Below are positions 55,874 through 62,983 of a stretch of 64,000 nucleotides of DNA, piece after piece. The translations under genes were made by a program, and so were the position numbers. Numbering within the stretch: the stretch's first letter is position 1; each line of letters opens with the position of its first letter. The DNA is from Billgrantia tianxiuensis (lineage in GTDB: Bacteria; Pseudomonadota; Gammaproteobacteria; Pseudomonadales; Halomonadaceae): assembly GCF_009834345.1 (NCBI RefSeq), contig NZ_CP035042.1:1984001-2048000 (forward strand), given 5' to 3'. The notes below the pieces were generated by a model. The model was not told the origin of the DNA. It saw nothing but the letters and a program-made list of their open reading frames with translations, and made no database searches.

Positions 55874-56477
55874 ATGCGCCATGAAGGCAAACTCACCGAG
55901 TGGAACGACGCCAAGGGCTTCGGCTTCATCACGCCAGCCGCAGGCGGCCCTCGTGTATTCGTTCATATCAGCGCCTTTCCCCGCGATGGGCGCCGGCCGC
56001 AAGTGAACGAACCGATCACCTACCACCTGACACACGACAGCCAGAACAGACCGAAAGCCCAGAAGGCGGGCTACCTGAAAGCGGCACGTCATTCACCCCC
56101 TCGCTCCAGAGGGCTGATGTTGGCATGCGCCATCGCCGCTGCGTTCTTCGCACTCCTGGCAGCCTTGAGCGCTCTAGGCCACATGCCAATGCAGCTCATA
56201 GCGGCATACGCACTGCACCTTCGCCATGTACGGCATCGACAAAGCCGCAGCAGGGAAGGGCAGAAGGCGCACTCCAGAAGCCATGTTGCTCTTCGCAGGC
56301 TTGATCGGTGGCTGGCCCGGCGCGCTGGTAGCGCAGCGGCTGTTTCGGCACAAAACCAGAAAGCAGCCGTTTCAGGCGATATTTTGGTGTGGGGTGGTGG
56401 TGAATTGTGGGGTGGTTGGGTGGCTGGTTTATTCGGATGAGGCAGCGAGGCTTTCGGCTGGTTTTGGGATCGGTTAA
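55874..56477 (+). pseudogene. Cold-shock-domain/DUF1294 membrane protein, frameshifted
   Basis: The N-terminal part (MRHEGKLTEWNDAKGFGFITP..RVFVHISAFPRDG) is a cold-shock-like nucleic-acid-binding domain with RNP1 (KGFGFI) and RNP2 (VFVHI). The C-terminal part is a DUF1294 membrane domain (YGIDKAAAGKGRRRTPEAML and GGWPGALVAQRLFRHKTRK). The frames join near 56210-56218, not in a C/G run, so two missing or one extra base is needed. The restored product is about 200 residues with three helices. The gene is the last one of ordinary composition before the AT-rich cassette array. Confidence 0.8.
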
Positions 56478-56639
56478 CAGTAACCAAGTCTGTTGTGCAA
56501 AAGGTATTCGGCTGCATGCCAGTCTATTAGAGAACCTACATACAGTATATTGGTCCCGGCAAAACGCGCAAACGCGAATTCTGCATAGGTGGCAGAGCTA
56601 TACTTAGGAGCTAAAAAATCAACGAGTTGCAAGGAATGA

Positions 56640-56669
56640 TGCGCGTCAGATAATATTGTTGAACGCGCA
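56640..56669 (+). repeat. Inverted repeat left of the cassette array
   Basis: TGCGCGT (56640-56646) and ACGCGCA (56663-56669) are inverted arms around 16 AT-rich bases. They lie 40 bases before the inferred first recombination point and might belong to an attI-like site or a terminator. Confidence 0.35.
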
Positions 56670-56708
56670 GGATGTTCATTGAATATCAGGACGTGCAGTC
56701 CAATCACT

Positions 56709-56715
56709 GTTATGC
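56709..56715 (+). other. Left recombination boundary of cassette 1 (GTTATGC)
   Basis: GTTATGC is a GTTRRRY-like integron core site and is the exact complement of the R'' box (GCATAAC, 58509-58515) of attC1. In an inserted cassette the first seven bases must be complementary to the R'' box at its end, so cassette 1 starts between 56709 and 56710. The sequence to the left lacks attC-type arms and might be a relic attI site or another cassette junction. Confidence 0.65.
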
Positions 56716-56734
56716 CCAAAGGAACTGACGATCA

Positions 56735-58492
56735 ATGAATCAAGATTGGATTCTTCAAAAAAAGGAAACTCGCCGGACTTTTTCAAAGTCTACTTGGGTG
56801 CCTTTGAGAGCATCAATTAACGATGAAAAAGGAAACTGCAAATATATAGGGCACGTTGGTGAGTACTTTGGTTGTGGTTCTGTAGCATTTCCTCCGGAGC
56901 ACAGAGAAATAGCAGAAAAAACTAGCTGGAGTGACATTGGGATTGGTTGTACCCCTCAACCTTATGCATATGAAGATGGCTATTATTCTACAATTGAACA
57001 GTACCAATGGAATGACAAAGAACCAATCGGAATCCATCTTATATTTGAGCACCCTCAACCTGTAGTTGGCGGAAGTTTATGGATATTGAATCCTGACTTA
57101 GTAGTAGCGCTTCGTCTTATAAAAGAGGGAAGTAATTGGGTAAGGCCAGAAGAGAATTTTGTAGTAGTAGCTCGGGAGGTTCTCGATGAAAAAGGGGAAC
57201 AGCGCCTGATCGAAATAAAAAGAGAGTTTCTTCTCGACTATTTGGCGGCTAGAAACTTATCTCTCAGGCTATCGTACTATCGACAAAGAGTTGAAAACGT
57301 ACCGACACTTGAAAATAGCGAATATGCTGGCCTGGAAGACCACCAAGAAGAAAGGGATGGCGGCCGATATGAACTACTTATTCAAAATTTGAATGATGTA
57401 TTTGGCGGTAGTTGGGCAATGTTTCGTGCTTGGCGCACAGAAGTAGACGAAGAGGAAGACGCTCCTGTAATGGGGCCCGAAACAAACGAAAATACTGATT
57501 ATGAAAAGTCTGAAGGAAACAAGTCCGGTTATGATGGTGTACGGGTGGAAGGAGAATTTTGGCGGGATGAATGGATTGAGCACCAAGGCATAAGCAAACG
57601 CGTTAGAGGGGACGCTGATACAAATCTACCTCAATTTATAGTCGAAACAGATAGTACACGCATCGCATCATCTGAGCTAAACAATGAAGACATTGGAAGG
57701 TGGCTGTGGTTCCGTTCAAGTATTGTAAATGAACTGTTGGGGCTTCGAGGCTTCTCACTTGAATGGTATACAGCCGAAACAGGTTCTATTCACTCAACGT
57801 CCGGTTATCGAATTCACTTTGGAGTGAACTCAGCGGATTTCATTACAGTATATGCTTATGACATCGCCCGTCTCCCTTCATGGGAACAGCACTTATGGGC
57901 CGCACATAATGCAGTCCCAGAGGGTAAGGTTTCCAGTGAGTTGTTAGATTCTCAAGTTAAGGCTCAACCCGCATCTACACATGCAGTAGAGGCGTTACTT
58001 TTTGAAGTAATGAGCATGCTGGAGAATGGATTTAAGCAAGAGTTTAATGTTTCTCTTTTCTCACATGATATAGACCGTAAAGAAGCCTTAAAGAAAATCT
58101 CCAGATTCGAAAGTAAAGATCAGGCGTCATTGCTAAGGCTAGCAAAAGAAATTGTACGCGTTTTCTCTGACCGGCTTAATGTCAAAGAGTTGCGGGCGTT
58201 ATCAGTACATGCGAATAAGGATAAACTTGGCTCAAACAAACTACTGCAAGACATACTATCCCGGAAGGTTGGAGATGCTGCTGCTCGTAAAGTCTTTGGT
58301 CCAATTGTAGGTGCTTATGATATGCGATTAGGTGATGCACACCCGACAAGTTCAAAAATCGGAGAAGCCTTAGAGCTTGCCGGAATTGACACTGAAAATT
58401 CATATCTAAGGCAAGGGCAACAATTGATTTCCAATGTTGGGCAGTCAATTTGGTGGATTGGTAAGATGATGTTTGAAGATCCTAAAAAATGA
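56735..58492 (+). CDS. Cassette 1: large protein of unknown function
   Basis: A 585-residue protein that I do not recognise. It has no signal peptide or membrane segment. The N-terminal third is beta/aromatic-rich (residues 1-200), the middle has an acidic low-complexity part (about 225-265, DEEEDAPVMGPETNENTDYE), and the C-terminal third is helical with repeated Lys/Glu and an AYDMRLGDAHPTSS motif. The size is unusual, since cassettes mostly carry short genes. AAGGA precedes the ATG at 56735. The stop is 16 bases before attC1. The high A/T codon use agrees with the rest of the array but not with the host flank. Confidence 0.6.
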   Translation: MNQDWILQKKETRRTFSKSTWVPLRASINDEKGNCKYIGHVGEYFGCGSVAFPPEHREIAEKTSWSDIGIGCTPQPYAYEDGYYSTIEQYQWNDKEPIGIHLIFEHPQPVVGGSLWILNPDLVVALRLIKEGSNWVRPEENFVVVAREVLDEKGEQRLIEIKREFLLDYLAARNLSLRLSYYRQRVENVPTLENSEYAGLEDHQEERDGGRYELLIQNLNDVFGGSWAMFRAWRTEVDEEEDAPVMGPETNENTDYEKSEGNKSGYDGVRVEGEFWRDEWIEHQGISKRVRGDADTNLPQFIVETDSTRIASSELNNEDIGRWLWFRSSIVNELLGLRGFSLEWYTAETGSIHSTSGYRIHFGVNSADFITVYAYDIARLPSWEQHLWAAHNAVPEGKVSSELLDSQVKAQPASTHAVEALLFEVMSMLENGFKQEFNVSLFSHDIDRKEALKKISRFESKDQASLLRLAKEIVRVFSDRLNVKELRALSVHANKDKLGSNKLLQDILSRKVGDAAARKVFGPIVGAYDMRLGDAHPTSSKIGEALELAGIDTENSYLRQGQQLISNVGQSIWWIGKMMFEDPKK

Positions 58493-58508
58493 TGAGGATC
58501 GTAAGGTG

Positions 58509-58580
58509 GCATAACAAGGCGCTGCTGTCGGACAAATTTTCCGCTGCGCTCCAAATCTGCCGCAGAGCGCGGCGTTAAGT
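58509..58580 (+). repeat. attC site 1
   Basis: The R'' box GCATAAC is at 58509-58515 and the R' box GTTAAGT at 58574-58580. Between them are imperfect complementary arms (GCGCTGCTGTCGGACAAATT against AAATCTGCCGCAGAGCGC) about a short loop. Extrahelical mismatches are visible, as required for single-strand recognition by IntI. 72 bases in length. Confidence 0.88.
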
Positions 58581-58600
58581 TTACAAAGAAGTAATGGTAT

Positions 58601-59629
58601 ATGTTTAAGACGAAGCCTACATGGGAACAGTTTGAAGACCTCGTTCGAAGAATTCTTGAAGCGAACAATTTTCGCATCCAGTCACATTTGCCTCGAGGTG
58701 ACTCCGGCTTCGACTTTCTTGGTATTTTGGGAAATGAACAATGGGCAATTGAAGTCAAATATTACAGGACAGCAAGAGCTCGCCCTTCGCTAATAGAGTC
58801 TGCCGCAGCCCGTGTAGTTAACAACGGCTTGCGTGGTGGTGCTAAGAAAGGAATGTTAGTCATATCAAGTGTTTTACCAACAGAAATGCGGCTTGTTCTG
58901 GAAGATAAATTCAGTATTTCTTTCGCAGATAGAACTGACCTGAGAAATTATGCTTCAGTTTCTCCGGCTCTTGCGGAAGAGCTAGATTCTTTACTTGAAG
59001 CAGATCCAGACTTGGTTCGTGATTTGTCCGACCGAAAGGAGGCACCCTGGAATAGAAGCCGCTCTATAAATGAACGGCAGGCGCCCCCGTCTGATACCAA
59101 AGGCACAGAGCTGTGCACTAGATTGAAAGATACAAAACGTGGGAAGCAAGCATGGTCTCAGTATGAAGAGCTTTGTATAGATGTCCTTAAGTACTTATTT
59201 CCGAACGACTTGCAAGGCTGGCATGCCCAGAAAAGAACAGATGATGGGGTAAGTAGGTACGACTTTGTTTGTCGAGTCCGTCCGATGACCGAGTTCTGGA
59301 GCTTCTTAGTGGAGCACCTTAATAGCAGGTACGTAATATTTGAATTTAAAAATTATGTAGGGAAAATAAAGCAAGGTCAGGTGCTAACAACCGAAAAATA
59401 CCTTCTTGAACGAGGCTTGAGAAAAGTTGCAATTGTCCTCACTCGGGCTGGAGCTGATAAGAACGCCTTCAAAATGATGCAGGGCGCAATGCGTGAGTAC
59501 GGGAAACTTATTTTAGTTGTTGACGATAAAAGCCTGTGCAGGATGCTCCATATGAAAGAGCAAGGAGAGGACCCAACTGATTATTTATTTGAGCTGGCTG
59601 ACGATTTCTTGTTATCGTTGCCAAGGTGA
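58601..59629 (+). CDS. Cassette 2: protein with two PD-(D/E)XK nuclease-like domains
   Basis: A 342-residue cytosolic protein. The first domain (about 5-115) resembles Mrr-type restriction endonucleases: helix WEQFEDLVRRILEANNF, then Asp38 in SGFDFLGILG, and Glu51-Val-Lys53 in WAIEVKYY. A linker (130-180) leads to a second domain (about 185-340) with helix YEELCIDVLKYLF, Asp221 in RYDFVCRV and Glu248-Phe-Lys250 in VIFEFKNY. Both show the D-x(n)-ExK pattern. Such nucleases cleave DNA, commonly modified or foreign DNA, so an anti-phage function is plausible but unproven. The ATG is at 58601. Confidence 0.72.
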   Translation: MFKTKPTWEQFEDLVRRILEANNFRIQSHLPRGDSGFDFLGILGNEQWAIEVKYYRTARARPSLIESAAARVVNNGLRGGAKKGMLVISSVLPTEMRLVLEDKFSISFADRTDLRNYASVSPALAEELDSLLEADPDLVRDLSDRKEAPWNRSRSINERQAPPSDTKGTELCTRLKDTKRGKQAWSQYEELCIDVLKYLFPNDLQGWHAQKRTDDGVSRYDFVCRVRPMTEFWSFLVEHLNSRYVIFEFKNYVGKIKQGQVLTTEKYLLERGLRKVAIVLTRAGADKNAFKMMQGAMREYGKLILVVDDKSLCRMLHMKEQGEDPTDYLFELADDFLLSLPR

Positions 59630-59630
59630 A

Positions 59631-59701
59631 ATTTAACAATTAGGTGAAGCCGACCGAAACTACGCTGCGCTGCGTCTCGGCGGCTTACTATGGCGTTAGA
59701 G
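59631..59701 (+). repeat. attC site 2
   Basis: R'' ATTTAAC (59631-59637) and R' GTTAGAG (59695-59701). Inner arms AAGCCGACCGA and CTCGGCGGCTT pair imperfectly. R'' is one base from the exact complement of the preceding R' (GTTAAGT). 71 bases in length; it starts right after the gene 2 stop. Confidence 0.85.
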
Positions 59702-59707
59702 GAAAGC

Positions 59708-60355
59708 ATGAATTCGAAGATTTGGTTGAAAAACATAGATCGAATTTCCTTATGCTCAGCGAGCGTTGACTACAAAGCTAAGAAAGCATTCAAGGCTGTA
59801 TTAAATTGGATTGTGAAAAACAATTATAGGGGTGGGTGTCATGATACGTCGGCGGCACTCCACATACTTCTTGAAGAGCAAGGAGTCAAGTCTAGCCTTT
59901 GTATTGGGGAAGTTAAAATTGATGAACAAAGCTTCTTTGATCACTCATGGGTGACAGTAGATGACTTGGTTCTTGATGCATCGGTATGCATGCCAAATAT
60001 TGGAGGCTACGCTTTCCCACCAGTGTTTGCATCGAAAGATCTCCTTACTCTGGATGTTCCCCAAATTTACTACGGTGAACGATCTCCAGTGGGGTTCGAT
60101 AGCGAGGCAAAATTTGTGAGCACCGCAAGCTTGTCTGAATATTCTACAGGCCATCTAGATGATCCAAACAAGCTGTGGAGCCTAACTAAAACACTAGCTA
60201 AGGAAGCAGGTGTCAAAGTTAATGCTGGGAAGTTGAAGGATCAGTACGGTGCAGTCATGCAGACATGTAGTCTGCGCCTAAATCCTCTAACAAATAATTG
60301 CAACGGATCAATTTACGCTGCGCTTCAATTGCCCGCTGAATTGGGCGTTAGCTGA
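59708..60355 (+). CDS. Cassette 3: transglutaminase/arylamine-acetyltransferase-like Cys-His-Asp protein
   Basis: A 215-residue protein. Cys44 in NYRGGCHDTSAALHILLEEQ, His79 in FFDHSWVTVDD and Asp90 in LVLDASV follow the order and spacing of the Cys-His-Asp triad of the papain-like transglutaminase/NAT superfamily. No name can be assigned. The ATG at 59708 (AGAGGAAAG upstream) is preferred to an ATG at 59690 within attC2. The stop codon lies just past the R' box of attC3, so about 23 C-terminal residues are encoded by the recombination site itself. Confidence 0.65.
   Translation: MNSKIWLKNIDRISLCSASVDYKAKKAFKAVLNWIVKNNYRGGCHDTSAALHILLEEQGVKSSLCIGEVKIDEQSFFDHSWVTVDDLVLDASVCMPNIGGYAFPPVFASKDLLTLDVPQIYYGERSPVGFDSEAKFVSTASLSEYSTGHLDDPNKLWSLTKTLAKEAGVKVNAGKLKDQYGAVMQTCSLRLNPLTNNCNGSIYAALQLPAELGVS
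60285..60353 (+). repeat. attC site 3, inside the 3' end of the gene
   Basis: R'' CTCTAAC (60285-60291) is the exact complement of the cassette's first box GTTAGAG. R' GTTAGCT is at 60347-60353. Inner arms TTGCAACGG..CAATTTACGC and GCGCTTCAATTGCCCGCTGAA pair imperfectly. 69 bases; it overlaps the upstream gene's last codons. Confidence 0.85.
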
Positions 60356-60375
60356 AATACTCTATGGGGCACAGA

Positions 60376-60795
60376 ATGAACTGGTACTGGATAATTGGCA
60401 TTGCAATAGCGCTAGCCCTGATCTATCGCCTTATTTCCGAAAAGCCGAAATCAGTAGCCTACGAAATTGGGCGAAGAATCAATGTGAAGCCACATTTCAT
60501 TGAGAACATGATCACTGCAATGGGTTCTAAGCGAGGTCTGATGTTTGTAGATCAGATGTCTCGCGGTGGCGATGAGTTTATTGAGAAAGGTGTGTATACT
60601 TTTATCGTCTTCGAGATTTCAAAGAACGACCATGCGGAGAATATCAAGTGGTGGAAGTCTCGACTCAAAGAGTCCGGCTTCGACCCACAAATGAATGCGG
60701 AGAGAGCAGAGGTTGCTTTTACGTATCTCAAAGATGCCGGAGCTGATCATTCTCAGATCCCCAATTTTATCAATGTGTACAACTCAATCAGCTAA
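60376..60795 (+). CDS. Cassette 4: small N-terminally membrane-anchored protein
   Basis: A 139-residue protein with one N-terminal membrane segment (YWIIGIAIALALIYRLI, residues 3-19) and a mostly helical, charged cytoplasmic part ending in NFINVYNSIS. No family recognised. I prefer ATG at 60376, which has GGGG at suitable distance, over ATG at 60364. Its stop codon lies within the R'' box of attC4, so cassette and gene are exactly coterminal. Confidence 0.6.
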   Translation: MNWYWIIGIAIALALIYRLISEKPKSVAYEIGRRINVKPHFIENMITAMGSKRGLMFVDQMSRGGDEFIEKGVYTFIVFEISKNDHAENIKWWKSRLKESGFDPQMNAERAEVAFTYLKDAGADHSQIPNFINVYNSIS

Positions 60796-60878
60796 CAAAG
60801 CGGTGTTGTCGCGGCACAAAATCGAGATGCGGGGATGCCTTCGCTGGCGCTCCGGCGCCCCAAACCGCGGCGTTAGAC
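60790..60878 (+). repeat. attC site 4
   Basis: R'' AGCTAAC (60790-60796) is the exact complement of the preceding R' (GTTAGCT). R' GTTAGAC is at 60872-60878. Arms GCGGTGTTGTCGCGGC and GCGCCCCAAACCGCGG pair imperfectly about a longer central loop. 89 bases. Confidence 0.85.
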
Positions 60879-60888
60879 TAAAAATCAT

Positions 60889-61278
60889 ATGAACTATTAT
60901 CTTCTAGCTCTATTTTTGGCACCGCCGTTTCTGAGAATATCCAGAAAGACACGGGTTGAAAAGATGCGTAAAGTTCTAACAGAGGGTCACAGACCAAGTT
61001 GCATCACAGTTGGCGGTGAGCCAATTCCCATCTCTGGACTTCCTCCAGAGTGGGAGTCGGCGCAGAAAAGGGCATATACTCCAGCTCACTCAGTTATGTA
61101 TTTGTTCAACGTCACGCGCTATGGCGGTCAAGGCAAAGGCGAACGCGTATGTACGCTGGGCGAGCTTGAGAAGTGGCTAGCCGATGAGAAGGATGTGCGC
61201 AAGTATTACCTCGGAGCTGTCGCTCTGGGCTTTATTGCTATTACTTTCATTGCCTTGCGTTTCGTTACAACAGGCTAA
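60889..61278 (+). CDS. Cassette 5: small protein with two terminal membrane segments
   Basis: A 129-residue protein with hydrophobic segments at both ends (YYLLALFLAPPFL and YLGAVALGFIAITFIALRF). The centre contains YTPAHSVMYLFNVTRYGGQG and a CTLGELEKWL segment. No family recognised. The stop overlaps attC5 by a few bases. ATG at 60889 is ten bases after the attC4 R' box; no strong ribosome site is seen. Confidence 0.55.
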   Translation: MNYYLLALFLAPPFLRISRKTRVEKMRKVLTEGHRPSCITVGGEPIPISGLPPEWESAQKRAYTPAHSVMYLFNVTRYGGQGKGERVCTLGELEKWLADEKDVRKYYLGAVALGFIAITFIALRFVTTG

Positions 61279-61365
61279 CAATCGCATACATTCGGACAGA
61301 AGAAAGAGCCGTTCCTCGTTCCTCGTCGCCCTGCTTCCTTCTGCCGATGATGTCAGACGCTATGT
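61273..61365 (+). repeat. attC site 5, with degenerate R' box
   Basis: R'' GGCTAAC (61273-61279) matches the preceding R' (GTTAGAC) except one base. The arms ATTCGGACAGAAG and CTTCTGCCGAT pair closely. The box at equal distance on the other side is GCTATGT (61359-61365) instead of GTTATGT. The changed base is inside the core GTT, so this junction may recombine poorly. 93 bases. Confidence 0.65.
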
Positions 61366-61402
61366 GCCAGCTTTATCTGAAAGAACATAGGAAGATTGAA
61401 GC

Positions 61403-61972
61403 GTGATACCAGAATTAAATCAATCAGGAGTGCTGCCGCCTTTTATACCCGAGCAAGGGCCAACCGACCCTGCTGGTATGGCTCCCTATAAGACTACGAT
61501 AACAGAGTTCATTCATCGTTATGCACACACTTTTGAGAGGAGAGCTATACTTAGAGGGCTGCTGGATTATCGTAGAAAGCTTAAGAGTATTGGAGTTCGT
61601 AACGGCTTCCAGTGGCTCGATGGTAGCTTTGTCGAGGATGTGGAGTTAAACCGTGGCCGACCTCCATCAGATGTGGATATAGTCACATTCGCTTTGAGGC
61701 CTACGAATGATTTAGAGTTATGGAAGAAATTGGTCTATGAAAACACAGATCTTTTTTTGCCCAATGAAGCGAAGCAGAAATACTGTTGCGATGCGTATTT
61801 CGTTGACCTAAACACGCATCCTATACATGTAGTGAGCAATACTCGGTACTGGTTTGGATTGTTTTCACACCAGCGCGAATCTTACCTTTGGAAAGGAATG
61901 GTGGAAATACCGATTGATTGCAGTGACGATGAGGCGCTAGAGATTTTGGATAGGGAGGCAGGTAATGCCTAA
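61403..61972 (+). CDS. Cassette 6, gene A: nucleotidyltransferase-like protein (DUF6932-type)
   Basis: A 189-residue protein. Gly74-Ser75 in QWLDGSFVEDVE and Asp90-Val-Asp92 in RPPSDVDIVTF fit the minimal nucleotidyltransferase motif (G-S-x(n)-D-h-D). HPIHVVSNTRYWFGLFSHQRES is also found in this family. Such proteins transfer NMPs to small molecules, RNA or proteins, and some act as toxins. The start is GTG at 61403 (GGAAG upstream). It overlaps gene B by eight bases, so the two are coupled. Confidence 0.62.
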   Translation: MIPELNQSGVLPPFIPEQGPTDPAGMAPYKTTITEFIHRYAHTFERRAILRGLLDYRRKLKSIGVRNGFQWLDGSFVEDVELNRGRPPSDVDIVTFALRPTNDLELWKKLVYENTDLFLPNEAKQKYCCDAYFVDLNTHPIHVVSNTRYWFGLFSHQRESYLWKGMVEIPIDCSDDEALEILDREAGNA

Positions 61973-62900
61973 GAAGCTCAATGTTGACAGCCTATCTTCT
62001 GAAATTAACACTCTTAATGAGCTGCTTTCTAGTGCGCGTCAATCTGGCGATTTCGTAGGTGAGATGCAGCTCGAGCATCGAATTTCTGAATTATCGAGTA
62101 AATTAGAATTATTGAAAGAGGGCTCAGTCTCTGATAACAGCGCGAGCGTTGCTCTATTTTTTGGTGGGCAGCCTGTGCTTGGTTCAAAAGGAATTGCTGC
62201 AGAATTTGCTGGAACAGCATTAGAGCAGTTTCAGGATCTTATCGCTAAAGTTTTCGCCAACAATGAAGTCGGCGATTTAGGTGAAAGAGGGAAAGTGCCA
62301 CTCAAGGCAAGCTCAGAGCTAATGGTTACTGGCTTGGCAAGGGGTTCTTTTGGTTTTGTTCTTGATGAAATGAGCGAACAAATTCAAATGGAATCTTCAC
62401 AGTTATCGCATGTTATAGACAAGGCTGCACTTCTTCTTCGGGATTCTGCTGCCCAGGACGATGCGGTTTTTGAGTCTATTTTAGAGGAATTGGAGCCGAG
62501 AACGCTAATCGCTCTCAGGGATTTTTTTTCCAACTTGGATTCAAGTAAAGCAACTATAAGGGTTGTTGAAAAAGAGCTGGATTTTACTCTTGATGGTCCT
62601 TCTATCCATAGGGCGAAAGTTAGAACGGAAGCTACAAGCATTGAAGAAAAAACAATTGAAATTGAAGGAACTCTGGTAGGATTTTTGCCAGAGCACCGAA
62701 AATTTGAACTGGCTGACAATGCAGGAAAACTTTTCTATGGCTCCGCTACTAAAGAGGCTGTTGATCAGTTTACAAAAGCTACTGACAGCGTGATCGGAAA
62801 AAAATGTCTAATTAAAGTCACGGTTAAAACTGTTGCTCCACTAAACAGACCGCCAAGAGAAGTGGTTCGTTTGATAGAGTTTCTCCGGTTTGGAGAATAA
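61965..62900 (+). CDS. Cassette 6, gene B: unknown protein coupled to the nucleotidyltransferase
   Basis: A 311-residue soluble protein I do not recognise. The N-terminus is a likely coiled coil (LSSEINTLNELLSSARQSGD..HRISELSSKLELL, about residues 8-50). A middle helical part precedes a C-terminal beta region (KTIEIEGTLVGFLPEHRKFEL, then AGKLFYGSATKEAV). Gene order and overlap suggest partner of gene A, possibly its antitoxin, regulator or target. The ATG is at 61965. Confidence 0.6.
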   Translation: MPKKLNVDSLSSEINTLNELLSSARQSGDFVGEMQLEHRISELSSKLELLKEGSVSDNSASVALFFGGQPVLGSKGIAAEFAGTALEQFQDLIAKVFANNEVGDLGERGKVPLKASSELMVTGLARGSFGFVLDEMSEQIQMESSQLSHVIDKAALLLRDSAAQDDAVFESILEELEPRTLIALRDFFSNLDSSKATIRVVEKELDFTLDGPSIHRAKVRTEATSIEEKTIEIEGTLVGFLPEHRKFELADNAGKLFYGSATKEAVDQFTKATDSVIGKKCLIKVTVKTVAPLNRPPREVVRLIEFLRFGE

Positions 62901-62902
62901 AC

Positions 62903-62963
62903 ACATAAAAATCGCGTCAATTATGGCGCTTGCAAACTCGAGCCTATTACGCGGGCGTTATAT
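62903..62963 (+). repeat. attC site 6, degenerate R'' box
   Basis: R' GTTATAT (62957-62963) is clear. R'' is ACATAAA (62903-62909), agreeing at five of seven bases with the complement of the cassette's opening GCTATGT. Arms ATCGCGTCAATTATGGCGC and CTCGAGCCTATTACGCGG pair imperfectly. 61 bases. Confidence 0.7.
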
Positions 62964-62983
62964 TTTTTTCCCGGGGATCAGTA

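Noticed and set aside
55649..56092. Reverse frame that might be a transposase tail
   Set aside because: No DDE or HTH motif; overlaps the cold-shock domain, whose forward coding is clear.
56474..56719. Reverse-strand 81-codon reading frame left of the cassette array
   Set aside because: I looked for an integrase remnant here, since integrases lie left of and opposite to cassettes, but the translation lacks any tyrosine recombinase box (R..HxxR..Y) or IntI patch.
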